Positions 44,220 to 53,437 of a stretch of 64,000 nt of DNA are shown piece after piece. The DNA is from Stenotrophomonas maltophilia (lineage in GTDB: Bacteria; Pseudomonadota; Gammaproteobacteria; Xanthomonadales; Xanthomonadaceae), in the NCBI RefSeq assembly GCF_002799245.1, contig NZ_NEQV01000001.1, forward strand, positions 1,171,000 to 1,234,999, given 5' to 3'. Within the stretch, counting starts at the first letter, position 1. Each line of letters begins with the position of its first letter. The notes under the pieces are model-generated. The model had not been told where the DNA came from. It ran no database searches and saw only the letters and a list, made by a program, of their open reading frames with translations. The translations under genes were made by a program, and so were the position numbers.

Positions 44220-47206
44220 GTGACGGTCAACTGCGCATAGCGCGGTGACTGGAAGCCGGTGCCGTAGCGGTACAGCGGGTTGGGCGAACCGATGCCGTTC
44301 TGCGGCTCGTAGTCCTGGTCCACGGTCACCACGCGCTGCTGGTTCAGTACGTTGTACACCGCCAGCTTCAGGCGCAGGTCGGTGGGAATCGGCACCTTGT
44401 AGGAAACGCTGACATCGAGATCGTAGGTCCATGGCGTGCGTCCATCACCGCCGCGCGGCGAATGCACGAACACCCGTTCAGACGGTACTGTTGCCTGGCA
44501 GTTGGATACGCAGACGTAGTAGCTGTGGAAATCGGTCGCATCGAACGGATTGCCTGCACCGAAGCGGGTGATCGGACTGCCCGACTGCACGCCCAGGGTC
44601 GCCGCTACGCTCAGGTTTTCGGTCAACGCATAGCTGCCGCGGAACTTGAACTGGTGGCGGCGATCATTGGCCAGGTAGCCATAGCCCCTGTAGTTCACCC
44701 ACGGATTGTCGAAGTTCTCGGTGCGGCCGGCATCGGCAAAGTCGGTATCGGAGTTGACCGGCCCCTCGGCATTGCCGCGGCCATAGGCCAGCGTATAGGA
44801 CGCATTGAAGCCCCACTTGCCATCCCACGCGCGGTCGACCTGCAGCTCCAGTGCCTTGTAGTCGCGCTTGGGCTTCACCCAGCCGCGCTGGCCGACATAG
44901 TTGCCGTTGTCGTCATACAGCGCCCAGCCTTCCTTCGAGGTGTCGATGCTGATCCAGCCATCGTTGCGGCCATCGCAGTCGGTGTCACCCCACACGGTGT
45001 TGGTGCGCCCCGGGTTACCCATGATCCACACGCTGCCGATGGCACCACACTGCCCGGTGGCGGTGATGTTCATGTCATCGATGGCGTTGTGCAGGCGCCG
45101 GTAGGTCACGCTGGCGCCCACCGACCAGGCCTCGTTGATCATCTGCTGGAAGCCCAGGATGGCTTCGTCCTGGTAGACCGGGTCCATGTCCCGGTTCACT
45201 TCCGCACGCAGGTCCGGCACGCTGCCATCGCCCTGCGAGTTGTCCACCGGGCCGATCTGCGCACCCAGGTTCGGGATGTTGTTGGCTGCGCCGGTATAGC
45301 CGAGGAATTCGTACCAGGTCCGCTCGTCGAGGAAGCCGCCGGCCTGCTTGATGTTGATGACGTTGGCCACGGGCAGGAAGTAGCGGCCGAGATTGCCGAA
45401 CACCTTGGTGGTGCCATCGCCGCGCACGTCCCAGGAGAAGCCGGCGCGCGGGGCCAGCATGTTGTCGATCTTGATATAGCTGTTGCCGTCGCCGCCCTTG
45501 TTGTCGAACGCCTCCATGCGCAGGCCGAGATTGAGCAGCAGGTTCGGCGTGACCTGCCAGTTGTCTTCCAGGTAGTAGGCCGAGTTGATGGTCTTGAACG
45601 CACCTTCCACTTCATAGCGGCGGGTGCGCACGACCACGCCGCTGGCCGGCACCACGCCACCGTTCAGCGAGCTGCCGGGGGTGCGGTAGTAGATGTCGTA
45701 CCGGAAGCCGCCCGGGCCGGGGTAGGCGCGGCTGTAGTCGGATGTGTTCTCTTCCCGGTCCAGGCCGAAACGCAGCAGATGGTTGCCCAACGTCCATTCG
45801 AAGTCCGCGCGCGCCGCCTTGCGCGTGTCCAGCGCCGACTCCAGCTGCGAGCTGCTGGTGCAGCTGCGGTCGCCCTGCAACGACGGCGGCACGCCCTGGC
45901 CGGCCGTGCGGTTGTCGAAGACACGGTTGCAGTTCTCGTCCATCAGCGAGCTCTGCACGCGGTTGCGCTTGTTCTCGCCGTACATCAGCTTCATGGTCAG
46001 GTCGTTGTTGACCTGCCAGCTGTAGGTGCCCGACCAGTTGCGGCCACCCACGGTGTTCATGATCTGGTTGGCACGCTCGCCCACGCGGCTGCCAAGATCG
46101 TAATCGTAGGCATAGACGTCGGTGAGCGTCTTGTTGCGATCGGAGAAACCGAACAGCGAGAACATCTGGTTGTCGGTGATGCGCCAGTCGATCTTGCCGC
46201 CCCAGAACGGATCATCGGCCTTGCCCTGGTTGAAGCGCGTGCCGGCGTCGTTGGTCGATGTCGGGCGGTAGTCGCGCGCTTCGTACATGCCGAAGAAGAA
46301 CAGCCGGTCCTGCACCAGCGCACCGGAGGCGAACACGTTCAGCGCGCTGCGGCTGTAGTCGTCGCGGCTGGCGGTGATGTAGCGGCTGCCGTTGCCGTCA
46401 TAGCGGTCACGCGCCTGCGACTGCCACGCGCGCGGCTCGAACACCAGCTCGGCGCCCGCCTTGAAGTCATTGCTGCCCGAGCGGGTCACCGCATTGATGA
46501 CACCGCCGGTGCTGCGCCCGAACTCCACCGAGTAGCCGCCTGTCTTGACCTGGAATTCCTGGTAGAACGAGAACGGCACCGACGAAAAGCCGACCCGGTT
46601 GTAGAAGTCAGTGACGTTCAGGCCATTGATGTAGACCGTATTCTCGGCCACCGACGAACCACCGAAGGAAATGCCCTGCCCGCCCAGCGACCCCTTGCCC
46701 TTCACCGCACCGGGCGCCAGCAGCGCCACGGCGGTGATGTCACGGTCCACCGGCAGGCGCGAGAGTTCCTCGCGGGTGATGTTGGTGGCAGACTCGGTGG
46801 ACTTCACATCCACCATCGACACCACCTGCGGTGCCCGCACTTCGACCGTGCCCAGCGTGCTGACCGCGCCGAGCGGCACATTCACCGTGGTCGCGCTGCC
46901 GAGACTGACAGTCACCTGGCCAACACGACTGGCGCCACCACCGGGCAAACCGACCTCCATCTCGTAGGTACCTACCGGCAACAACGGGATGCGGTAGCTG
47001 CCGTTGGCCTCGGCCTGCACCGAGCGGACGAAACCCGTTGCCGGATTGCGTACGGTCACCGTGGCACCGGCCGGCACCTGCCCTGCCTCGCTCACCAACC
47101 GGCCGACCACCGAGCCGTCCTGTGCGAATGCGCTGGGCGCGATCACGCCCAGACACGCCCCGAGGGCGACGCACAACGCCGCCCGCTTGATGTTGTAAGC
47201 CTTCAT
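44207..47206 (-). CDS. Oar-type TonB-dependent outer-membrane receptor
   Basis: The 999-residue protein has a signal peptide (LCVALGACLGVIAPSAFAQ), a carboxypeptidase-regulatory-like beta domain (GSVVGRLVSEAGQVPAGATV... to about residue 115), a plug (VDRDITAVALLAPGAVKG; GGSSVAENTVYINGLNVTDF), and a large beta-barrel that ends in LTVTWAY, with a C-terminal aromatic. Oar-like receptors import large or peptide ligands using TonB energy. No TonB box was picked out by eye. The genes downstream (serine hydrolase, D-Ala-D-Ala dipeptidase) suggest that its ligand is a murein peptide. Confidence 0.88.
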   Translation of the reverse strand: MKAYNIKRAALCVALGACLGVIAPSAFAQDGSVVGRLVSEAGQVPAGATVTVRNPATGFVRSVQAEANGSYRIPLLPVGTYEMEVGLPGGGASRVGQVTVSLGSATTVNVPLGAVSTLGTVEVRAPQVVSMVDVKSTESATNITREELSRLPVDRDITAVALLAPGAVKGKGSLGGQGISFGGSSVAENTVYINGLNVTDFYNRVGFSSVPFSFYQEFQVKTGGYSVEFGRSTGGVINAVTRSGSNDFKAGAELVFEPRAWQSQARDRYDGNGSRYITASRDDYSRSALNVFASGALVQDRLFFFGMYEARDYRPTSTNDAGTRFNQGKADDPFWGGKIDWRITDNQMFSLFGFSDRNKTLTDVYAYDYDLGSRVGERANQIMNTVGGRNWSGTYSWQVNNDLTMKLMYGENKRNRVQSSLMDENCNRVFDNRTAGQGVPPSLQGDRSCTSSSQLESALDTRKAARADFEWTLGNHLLRFGLDREENTSDYSRAYPGPGGFRYDIYYRTPGSSLNGGVVPASGVVVRTRRYEVEGAFKTINSAYYLEDNWQVTPNLLLNLGLRMEAFDNKGGDGNSYIKIDNMLAPRAGFSWDVRGDGTTKVFGNLGRYFLPVANVINIKQAGGFLDERTWYEFLGYTGAANNIPNLGAQIGPVDNSQGDGSVPDLRAEVNRDMDPVYQDEAILGFQQMINEAWSVGASVTYRRLHNAIDDMNITATGQCGAIGSVWIMGNPGRTNTVWGDTDCDGRNDGWISIDTSKEGWALYDDNGNYVGQRGWVKPKRDYKALELQVDRAWDGKWGFNASYTLAYGRGNAEGPVNSDTDFADAGRTENFDNPWVNYRGYGYLANDRRHQFKFRGSYALTENLSVAATLGVQSGSPITRFGAGNPFDATDFHSYYVCVSNCQATVPSERVFVHSPRGGDGRTPWTYDLDVSVSYKVPIPTDLRLKLAVYNVLNQQRVVTVDQDYEPQNGIGSPNPLYRYGTGFQSPRYAQLTVTWAY

Positions 47207-47257
47207 CCCCTGCTCTCTCCTGCAAGAATTGAATGGTGTGGAATGCGATGTGTCGCG

Positions 47258-48742
47258 CTAGCGTTGCCCGGCTGGCAGTACCCGCCACTGGAAGTCGTAG
47301 CTCCATTGGTCGAAGTACAGGTTGTCGCCTGCCCACTCGGCCTCGCCACGCTGCGAGTCGACCGTTTCCGAGCGGTAATGCTGTTTGGCCGGCACCAAGG
47401 GCTGGCCGAAATCATCGTTGAAGGCGATGCGGTAGCCATCGAGGCCACCCAGGTAGAAGTCGCGCAGGGCCGGTACATCGCTGCTCAGTGCGCCGGTGGT
47501 GACGTCCATCGGCAGCCAGCCGTACGGCGCCAGGTAGACCTGCCCCCAGTCATGCAGGTTGCTGTACCCACTGCCATCGTCGGAGAACACCATGCCCGAC
47601 TGCCAGCGCGCGGGAATGCCGTTCAGGCGCAGCAGCGCGATCAGCAGCAGGGTCTGCTGCCCGCAGTCGGCATGGCCGGCACGCAACGCGTAATCGCTGA
47701 TGTTGCTGATCGTGGAGTATTCGCGCGCACCGGCCCAGGGAATGCGGTCGACCGCAGCAAACAGCTTGCGCACCACTTCATACGGACGCGTTTCACCCTG
47801 CAGCACCTGGTCGGAGAACAGCTTCAATGCCGGAGTGAAGCGCACATGCGGCAGCTGCTCGGACAGATAGGGTTTCAGCGCGGGATCGGCCGGCGTCGCT
47901 TGAACCTTGGCCGGATCGATCGCGGTATGCCGGGCGGAGATCGTGACCGCGTAACGGATCTCAAAGCGCGTCGGCTGCCCGGCCACCGCTTTGGCCTCCA
48001 GGTAGGCGGTCCGCTGCTGGGTGCTGGCCGGTGCCACCCGCGCCTTGCCCGGTGTGCTGCCCAGCCATTGCACCTGCTCCTGCTGGCCCGGAATCTCGCG
48101 CGGGTAGGGAATCCAGGCACGCACGGTTTCACCGGCCGGCACGGCATCGGCCTTCACCGTCAGCGATTGGGTGAATTCAACACGCTGCGGCAGCACCGAA
48201 GCCCGGCCACGCTGTTCGGCCGCAGCCACCACGCGCGCGTGGTGTGCGTTGAGCACTTCGTTCGGGCCCGGAGGCGGCATCGGTGCATCCGCGCGGCGGC
48301 GCGCACGAGCCTCGTCGCTGAGCAGGAACAGGTTCGACGGTGCGCGCTTGAAGTACCAACGCGTGCCATCGATATCGAGATGCTCGATCAGGCCAAGCTG
48401 GTCCCAGCGCGCGAATTCCTCGCCGGTCAGGTCGGGAATCCAACGGCGTATGGCGGCCTTCGCAGCAGCTTCGTCGAGGCTGAAATCCAGGCGGATGCGG
48501 CGCATGCGCTCGAACTGGAAGTCGGCCGGCGGGAAGACGCCCTGCGCGGCAAACGCCATGACCACGCTCTTGAACTGACCACTGTCGACCCAGTCGATCA
48601 GCTGCCATTCCCGCTCCCGGTCGATCGCCAGGTCGAGTGCATTGCGGGGGTCCTTTGCCCCTGCCGACCACGCCCACAGCAGCAGCGCGGCACACAGGCC
48701 GGCGGCGGCAGGCAGACGCGGTTTGCGAACGGCAGGATCCAC
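47258..48742 (-). CDS. Exported transglutaminase-like cysteine protease
   Basis: The protein has 494 residues from a GTG at 48742 (MDPAVRKPRLP, with GGGGAAG ahead). A GTG at 48784 is in frame but has no ribosome site. A signal segment (GLCAALLLWAWSAGAK) precedes a DUF3857-like beta region (VEFTQSLTVKADAV, EIRYAVTISARHT) and a transglutaminase core: AGHADCGQQTLLLIALLR (catalytic Cys), NLHDWGQVYL (His), LPMDVTTG (Asp). It probably acts on peptide or amide bonds in the periplasm. It is the first gene of the leftward arm of the locus. Confidence 0.78.
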   Translation of the reverse strand: MDPAVRKPRLPAAAGLCAALLLWAWSAGAKDPRNALDLAIDREREWQLIDWVDSGQFKSVVMAFAAQGVFPPADFQFERMRRIRLDFSLDEAAAKAAIRRWIPDLTGEEFARWDQLGLIEHLDIDGTRWYFKRAPSNLFLLSDEARARRRADAPMPPPGPNEVLNAHHARVVAAAEQRGRASVLPQRVEFTQSLTVKADAVPAGETVRAWIPYPREIPGQQEQVQWLGSTPGKARVAPASTQQRTAYLEAKAVAGQPTRFEIRYAVTISARHTAIDPAKVQATPADPALKPYLSEQLPHVRFTPALKLFSDQVLQGETRPYEVVRKLFAAVDRIPWAGAREYSTISNISDYALRAGHADCGQQTLLLIALLRLNGIPARWQSGMVFSDDGSGYSNLHDWGQVYLAPYGWLPMDVTTGALSSDVPALRDFYLGGLDGYRIAFNDDFGQPLVPAKQHYRSETVDSQRGEAEWAGDNLYFDQWSYDFQWRVLPAGQR

Positions 48743-48822
48743 AGCGACACTTCCCCAGCGCGGGTGGTAACGGCTGTGTAACACGGGCCGGGATGCCGGT
48801 CAATAATTTATTCTTGCTTTCG

Positions 48823-48854
48823 ATGCCAAAAGGAATAAATATTCCAAAAGGCAT
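48823..48854. promoter_or_regulatory. Palindromic operator candidate between divergent arms
   Basis: The inner palindrome GGAATAAATATTCC (48832-48845) is flanked by AAAA on each side and then by ATGCC (48823-48827) and GGCAT (48850-48854), an outer inverted pair. It is AT-rich against GC-rich neighbours and lies in the 130 bases between the two divergent arms. RpiR-type regulators bind AT-rich palindromes of this size, and an RpiR-like gene is in the locus. The ATTATTTATTC stretch at 48804-48814 may be promoter sequence. Confidence 0.6.
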
Positions 48855-48874
48855 TCGAGGAGGGTGTGCACCGC

Positions 48875-50314
48875 ATGAGCCTGGCTTCCCGCGAACGGCA
48901 CCGGCATTGGCCGCGCCGCCTGTCCCTGGCCCTGTGCCTGCTGGCCGCGCCGGCCTTTGCACAGGCGGCACCGCCGCCCGACCCGGGGGCGCCGTTGCCC
49001 TATGTGATCGGCCTGCACGAGGCCTATCTGACCCCGCAGTACTGGGCCGCGCGCCTGGACAACGCCGATGCGCCGATTCTGGACCGCGCGCAGATCGCGG
49101 CACAGAACGCGCGGATGCGGGCGCAGGACAGCCACATCCAGGACATCGCCGCACTGCCAGCGCAGCTTGATGCGGCGACGGTGCGGGCCAGCATCACCGC
49201 GCTGTCGAGCTGGCCCACGCGTGCCCTCTACAACGACAAGGGCCAGCCTGTCGCGCCGGCGCTGCGCAGCGCGATCGAAGCCAACCTCGGCCTCGATGCG
49301 ATTCCCGCGCGGATGGCACCGGCCTACGGGCTGGTGGTGAAGCGTGCCGCCCTGCGCACCTTCCCCACCCGCGAGCGCGTTTTCAGCACCGTCGGTGACA
49401 CCGATATCGACCGCTTCCAGGAATCAGCGCTGTTTCCCGGTGACAAGGTCGCGGTGGTCCACCGCAGTGCCGACGGTCGCTGGCTGTTCGTGCACAGCGA
49501 GCGCTACAGCGCGTGGATCGAAGCCGACGCCGTTGCCAGCGGCGACAGGGCCACGGTGCTCGGCTACGGCGCGAAGGGACCGTACCGGATCATCACCGGC
49601 GCCACCGCGCAGACCGCCTACACCCCGGAAGAACCCCGTGTCTCGCGCCTGCAGCTGGACATGGGCGTGCGCCTGCCGGTGCTGGCCGGCTGGCCCGCCT
49701 CGGAGCCGGTGAACGGCCAGCAGGCGCATGCCTCGTGGGTGGTGCAGCTGCCGGTACGCGAAGCCGATGGTCGCCTGAAGCTGGTGCCGGCGCTGCTGCC
49801 GCGCTCGCAGGACAGCGCCGCCGACTACCTGCCGCTGACCCCTCGCCTGCTGCTGCAGCAGGCCTTCAAGTTCCTCGGTGAGCGCTACGGCTGGGGCCAC
49901 GACTACGACACCCGCGATTGCAGCGGTTTCGTATCCGAGATCTACCGCAGCTTCGGCATGCTGCTGCCGCGCAATACCAGTGCACAGGCGGTCAGCCCGG
50001 CGCTGGATCGCCTGTCGTTCACCGGCAAGGACGGCAAGGCGGTGCGCGACCGAGCCGTCACCGACCTGCATGTCGGCGATCTGGTCTACATCCCCGGCCA
50101 CGTCATGATGGCCATCGGCCACGTCGACGGCCGCACCTGGGTGATCCACGATACCGCGGGCGGCAGCTGGTTCGCTGCCGACGGCACGCGCGTGCAGGCC
50201 CATCTCAATGGTGTTTCGGTCACGCCGCTGGAGCCGATGATGGCCAGCGATACCGTCCGCTACATCGACCGCATCACCAACATCCAGCGCCTGCGGGCCA
50301 AGACTCCTGAATGA
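48875..50314 (+). CDS. Exported NlpC/P60 endopeptidase with SH3-type domains
   Basis: The protein has 479 residues from the ATG at 48875, about ten bases after AGGAGG; an in-frame GTG at 48866 is too near that site. A signal peptide (LSLALCLLAAPAFAQA) is followed by SH3-like regions (about 150-260) and a C-terminal NlpC/P60 domain with RDCSGFVSEIY (catalytic Cys), a His in IPGHVMMAIGHVDG and WVIHDTAGG. YkfC-like enzymes cut the gamma-D-Glu-meso-diaminopimelate bond in murein peptides. Its stop overlaps the epimerase start by four bases (ATGA), a sign of coupling to it. Confidence 0.85.
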   Translation: MSLASRERHRHWPRRLSLALCLLAAPAFAQAAPPPDPGAPLPYVIGLHEAYLTPQYWAARLDNADAPILDRAQIAAQNARMRAQDSHIQDIAALPAQLDAATVRASITALSSWPTRALYNDKGQPVAPALRSAIEANLGLDAIPARMAPAYGLVVKRAALRTFPTRERVFSTVGDTDIDRFQESALFPGDKVAVVHRSADGRWLFVHSERYSAWIEADAVASGDRATVLGYGAKGPYRIITGATAQTAYTPEEPRVSRLQLDMGVRLPVLAGWPASEPVNGQQAHASWVVQLPVREADGRLKLVPALLPRSQDSAADYLPLTPRLLLQQAFKFLGERYGWGHDYDTRDCSGFVSEIYRSFGMLLPRNTSAQAVSPALDRLSFTGKDGKAVRDRAVTDLHVGDLVYIPGHVMMAIGHVDGRTWVIHDTAGGSWFAADGTRVQAHLNGVSVTPLEPMMASDTVRYIDRITNIQRLRAKTPE

Positions 50315-51405
50315 AGATCACCGCCATCGAACTGGGCATGCTGCGCGTGCCGTTGAAGACACCGTTCAAGACTGCCCTGCGCACGGTGGAAACCGTGGAG
50401 GACGTGGTGGTGCTGATCCGCACCGACACCGGCCACACCGGCTACGGTGAAGCCCCGGCCACCGCAGTGATCACCGGCGATACGCACGGCTCGATCATCG
50501 AAGCGATCCGCCACTTCATTGCTCCGCGCCTGATCGGCCAGGATGTGGTCAACCTCAACCATCTGTGCACGCTGGTGCAGACCGCGATGGAGCGCAACAC
50601 CAGCGCCAAGGCCGCGGTGGAGATCGCGCTGTACGACCTGTGGGCACAGCTGCATGGTGCCCCGCTGTACCAGATGCTCGGTGGTGGCGACCCGGTGATC
50701 ACCACTGACATCACCATCAGCGTGGACTACATCGACAAGATGGTGGCCGATTCGCTGTCGGCGATCGAACGCGGCTTCGAGTCGCTGAAGATCAAGGTCG
50801 GCAAGGACATCGGCCTGGACATTGAACGGGTCAAGGCGATCCATGCTGCGGTGGAAGGCCGCGCCCTGCTTCGCCTGGATGCCAACCAGGGCTGGACCGC
50901 CAAGCAGGCGGTGCATGCGATGCGCACCCTGGAAGAGGCCGGCGTGGTACTGGAGCTGCTGGAACAGCCGGTGAAGGCCGCCGACATCAGCGGCCTGAAG
51001 TACGTCACGGACCGCGTCAACACGCCGGTGATGGCCGACGAGAGCGTGTTCAGCCCAAGCCAGGTGATGGACCTGATCCAGCAGCGCGCAGCCGACATCA
51101 TCAACATCAAGCTGATGAAGACCGGCGGCCTTTCCAACGCGATCCGCATCGCCGACATCGCCGGCATCTACGGTGTGCCGTGCATGATCGGCTGCATGAT
51201 CGAGTCCAGCATCAGCGTGGCCGCCGCCGTGCACCTGGCCGTGGCCAAGAGCGATGTGATCACCAAGGTCGACCTGGACGGGCCGTCGCTGGGCCAGTTC
51301 GATCCGGTCAGCGGCGGCGTGCATTTCAACGAATCGGAAATCAGCATCAGCGACGTGCCGGGGCTGGGCATCACCGAAGTACGCGGGCTGGAGATGCTGG
51401 GTTGA
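50311..51405 (+). CDS. L-Ala-D/L-Glu epimerase (enolase superfamily)
   Basis: The 364-residue cytoplasmic enzyme interconverts L-Ala-D-Glu and L-Ala-L-Glu, the product of murein peptide breakdown, so that the dipeptide can be used. Catalytic and metal residues are present: Lys160/Lys162 (SLKIKVG), Asp190 (RLDANQ), Glu218 (LEQP), Asp243 (MADES) and Lys267 (IKLMKTGG). The pair with the NlpC/P60 gene upstream is the same as ykfB-ykfC in Bacillus. The ATG overlaps the previous stop. Confidence 0.88.
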   Translation: MKITAIELGMLRVPLKTPFKTALRTVETVEDVVVLIRTDTGHTGYGEAPATAVITGDTHGSIIEAIRHFIAPRLIGQDVVNLNHLCTLVQTAMERNTSAKAAVEIALYDLWAQLHGAPLYQMLGGGDPVITTDITISVDYIDKMVADSLSAIERGFESLKIKVGKDIGLDIERVKAIHAAVEGRALLRLDANQGWTAKQAVHAMRTLEEAGVVLELLEQPVKAADISGLKYVTDRVNTPVMADESVFSPSQVMDLIQQRAADIINIKLMKTGGLSNAIRIADIAGIYGVPCMIGCMIESSISVAAAVHLAVAKSDVITKVDLDGPSLGQFDPVSGGVHFNESEISISDVPGLGITEVRGLEMLG

Positions 51406-51410
51406 ACCGA

Positions 51411-51437
51411 TCAGTCGAGCATGGCTCGACTCTACAG
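51411..51437. repeat. SMAG-type palindrome
   Basis: AGTCGAGC-ATG-GCTCGACT followed by CTACAG is a single SMAG arm six bases after the epimerase stop. Confidence 0.68.
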
Positions 51438-51467
51438 GGGCCATGGGTGACTGACGCTTGGTCGGGC

Positions 51468-51499
51468 GTTACTTTTCTTTTCGCGAAAAGAAAAGTAAC
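51468..51499. repeat. 32-base perfect palindrome GTTACTTTTCTTTTCG / CGAAAAGAAAAGTAAC
   Basis: A sixteen-base arm is followed at once by its exact complement. CCAAAAGAAACGCTCC comes next, a pattern I recall in dispersed intergenic elements of several proteobacteria. The 51500-51811 stretch up to the rpiR-like gene is GC-rich with short inverted repeats (CCGGCCGCGAGCCGG, GGTGCTGCGCACC). No gene is seen in it. The element could end the NlpC-epimerase mRNA. Confidence 0.72.
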
Positions 51500-51811
51500 C
51501 AAAAGAAACGCTCCGCCGGCCGCGAGCCGGTGCTGCGCACCGGTTCCCTGCGCTCCTCGGCCCGTCGAGGGACGGCGCGGGAACTCGCTGCGCTCAGACA
51601 CCCGCGCCTCTTCGCCCTCGCCGGACCTGCGGTGCTCGGCTCGCTTGAAGGCGGACTCAACAGCAGCTCCGGGTAGATCCAGGCCATGCGTGGATGCTTC
51701 AGCTTCTGCCCTACCCCGTAACCTCTTCGCGGCTGGCACGCGCCTGGCCCACCACATAATCTTCTCTATGCTGCCAACCGCAACGCGCCTGCACATGCCC
51801 GGACACCCCGC

Positions 51812-52660
51812 ATGCCGCCCCTGCTGAAGATCCGCACCGAGCGTGGGCAGATGTCGGCCATCGAACGCCGCATCGCCGACTTCATCCTCGACAACGCCCA
51901 CCTGCTGCGCGACTACTCCTCGCAGCAGCTGGCCAGCGCGCTGGGCATCAGCCAGTCCAGCGTGGTGAAGTTCAGCCAGAAGCTCGGCTTCAAGGGCTAC
52001 CCGGACCTGAAGTACTCCATCGGCCAGGATGTGGCCCGCGCCGGTGCCGATCCACAACAGGCCCCCAGCGACCCCGACAGCGGCGATGACTACCTGCGCC
52101 TGGGCGAGGCCCTGCGCCGCAGCAAGGCGCAGGCCGAGGAGGAGACGCGCCAGGCCAATCCGCGCGAGGAGATCGAGCGCATCGTGCAGCTGCTCGACGG
52201 CGCGCCCAAACTGTTCGTCTACGGCCTGGGTGATGACGGCCTGTATGCCCGCGAGTTCGCCATGCGGCTGTCGCTGCTCGGCCTGCTGGTGGTGCCGCAT
52301 ACCGACCCGGTGCTGATGCTGGCCAACCTGTCGGCCGCACGTCCCGGCGACGCGCTGCTGGTGTTTTCCGAATTCGGCAATCTGCCCCAGCTTTCGCAGC
52401 TGTCGCGGCAGTTCCAGGACATGGGTGGCAAGGTGATTTCCATCACCCGCCACACCGCCAACCCGCTACGCGCGCATGCTGATGCGGCACTGGCGGTCTG
52501 CGCGCACGACCGCACGCCGCAGGTCGCGCAGCTGCTGTACCGTAGCGCCATGCACGCCCTGCTCGATTTCCTGTTCGTGCTGCTCTGCCACGCCAATCCG
52601 GATCGCCAGCAGCAGCTTGCGGTGAACCTGGAGCGGATCGACCACCTGCTGGATTCCTGA
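51812..52660 (+). CDS. RpiR/MurR-family transcriptional regulator with SIS domain
   Basis: The 282-residue protein has an N-terminal helix-turn-helix (ERRIADFILDNAHLLRDYSS, QLASALGISQSSVVKFSQKL, GFKGYPDLKY) and a C-terminal sugar-isomerase (SIS) fold, about residues 125-260 (KLFVYGLGDDGLYAREFAM; DALLVFSEFGN). The family includes MurR, which senses MurNAc-6-phosphate. Its place between murein-peptide genes suggests that it senses a muropeptide-derived ligand and controls the locus. The divergent palindrome at 48823 is a candidate site. Confidence 0.85.
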   Translation: MPPLLKIRTERGQMSAIERRIADFILDNAHLLRDYSSQQLASALGISQSSVVKFSQKLGFKGYPDLKYSIGQDVARAGADPQQAPSDPDSGDDYLRLGEALRRSKAQAEEETRQANPREEIERIVQLLDGAPKLFVYGLGDDGLYAREFAMRLSLLGLLVVPHTDPVLMLANLSAARPGDALLVFSEFGNLPQLSQLSRQFQDMGGKVISITRHTANPLRAHADAALAVCAHDRTPQVAQLLYRSAMHALLDFLFVLLCHANPDRQQQLAVNLERIDHLLDS

Positions 52661-52675
52661 CCGGAGCACCTGTTG

Positions 52676-53437
52676 ATGAGATCGCTGGTCCGCCTCGCCA
52701 CCACCGCACTGCTGCTTGCTGCGGCGGTGTCCGTTCACGCGACGCCGCTGGAGGGCGCGCGCCAGCTGATCGTGGTCACCAGCGAAAGCTGGGACAGCAC
52801 CCAGGGGCAGCTGCAGGCCTATGTGCGCGACGGCAAGGGCTGGCACACGCACGGGCAGGCGTTCCCGGTTGCACTTGGCCGTACCGGCAGCGCCTGGGGA
52901 CTGGGCCTGCACCCGGCACAGGCCGAGGGCCCGCAGAAGCAGGAGGGGGATGGCCGCAGCCCCGCCGGCGTGTTCGCACTCGGCAGTGCGTTCGGTTATG
53001 CCGTCACCCGCCCCGGCACTGCGATGCCCTACCAGCCGATGCTGGACAGCCACTACTGCATGGACGTGCCCAGCTCGCCGTTCTACAACCGCATCGTTGA
53101 TGAGAAGAAGGTCGGCAGTGCAGCGGTCAAGGGCTCCACCGAGCCGATGCGGCTGGACCTGCACAACAAGGGCGACGTGCGTTACCGGGAAGGCTTCGTC
53201 ATCGCCCACAACCCGGACAACCAGCCCGGCAAGGGCAGCTGCATCTTCGCCCATCTATGGCGCACGCCCGGTGAGGCCACCGCCGGCTGTACAGCCATGC
53301 CACAGGAACGCATGCAGGCGCTGATGGACTGGCTGCGACCGCAGGACGCGCCGCGCTTCGTACTGCTGCCGCGCACCGAGTACACGCGGCTGCAGGTGCA
53401 GTGGCAGCTGCCCGCGCTGAGCGGAGACGCCCGTTGA
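52676..53437 (+). CDS. Exported L,D-transpeptidase (YkuD family)
   Basis: The 253-residue protein has a signal peptide (TTALLLAAAVSVHATP) and a YkuD-like body. The active-site signature is CIFAHLWRTPGEATAGCTAM: His, then Gly-Cys-Thr with the nucleophilic Cys. Earlier motifs (VALGRTGSAWG, GDGRSPAGVFALG) are typical of the subfamily related to L,D-transpeptidases and carboxypeptidases. It acts on diaminopimelate peptides of murein. A TTG lies one codon before the ATG at 52676, and GGAG lies a few bases further upstream. The start is 15 bases after the rpiR-like stop. Confidence 0.82.
   Translation: MRSLVRLATTALLLAAAVSVHATPLEGARQLIVVTSESWDSTQGQLQAYVRDGKGWHTHGQAFPVALGRTGSAWGLGLHPAQAEGPQKQEGDGRSPAGVFALGSAFGYAVTRPGTAMPYQPMLDSHYCMDVPSSPFYNRIVDEKKVGSAAVKGSTEPMRLDLHNKGDVRYREGFVIAHNPDNQPGKGSCIFAHLWRTPGEATAGCTAMPQERMQALMDWLRPQDAPRFVLLPRTEYTRLQVQWQLPALSGDAR

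Noticed and set aside
44462..48781. Very long open frame on the plus strand across the TonB-receptor region
   Set aside because: It lies opposite well-supported genes (Oar-type receptor, transglutaminase). Such shadow frames are common in high-GC DNA, and its translation is low in complexity and full of His/Val/Gln with no motif.
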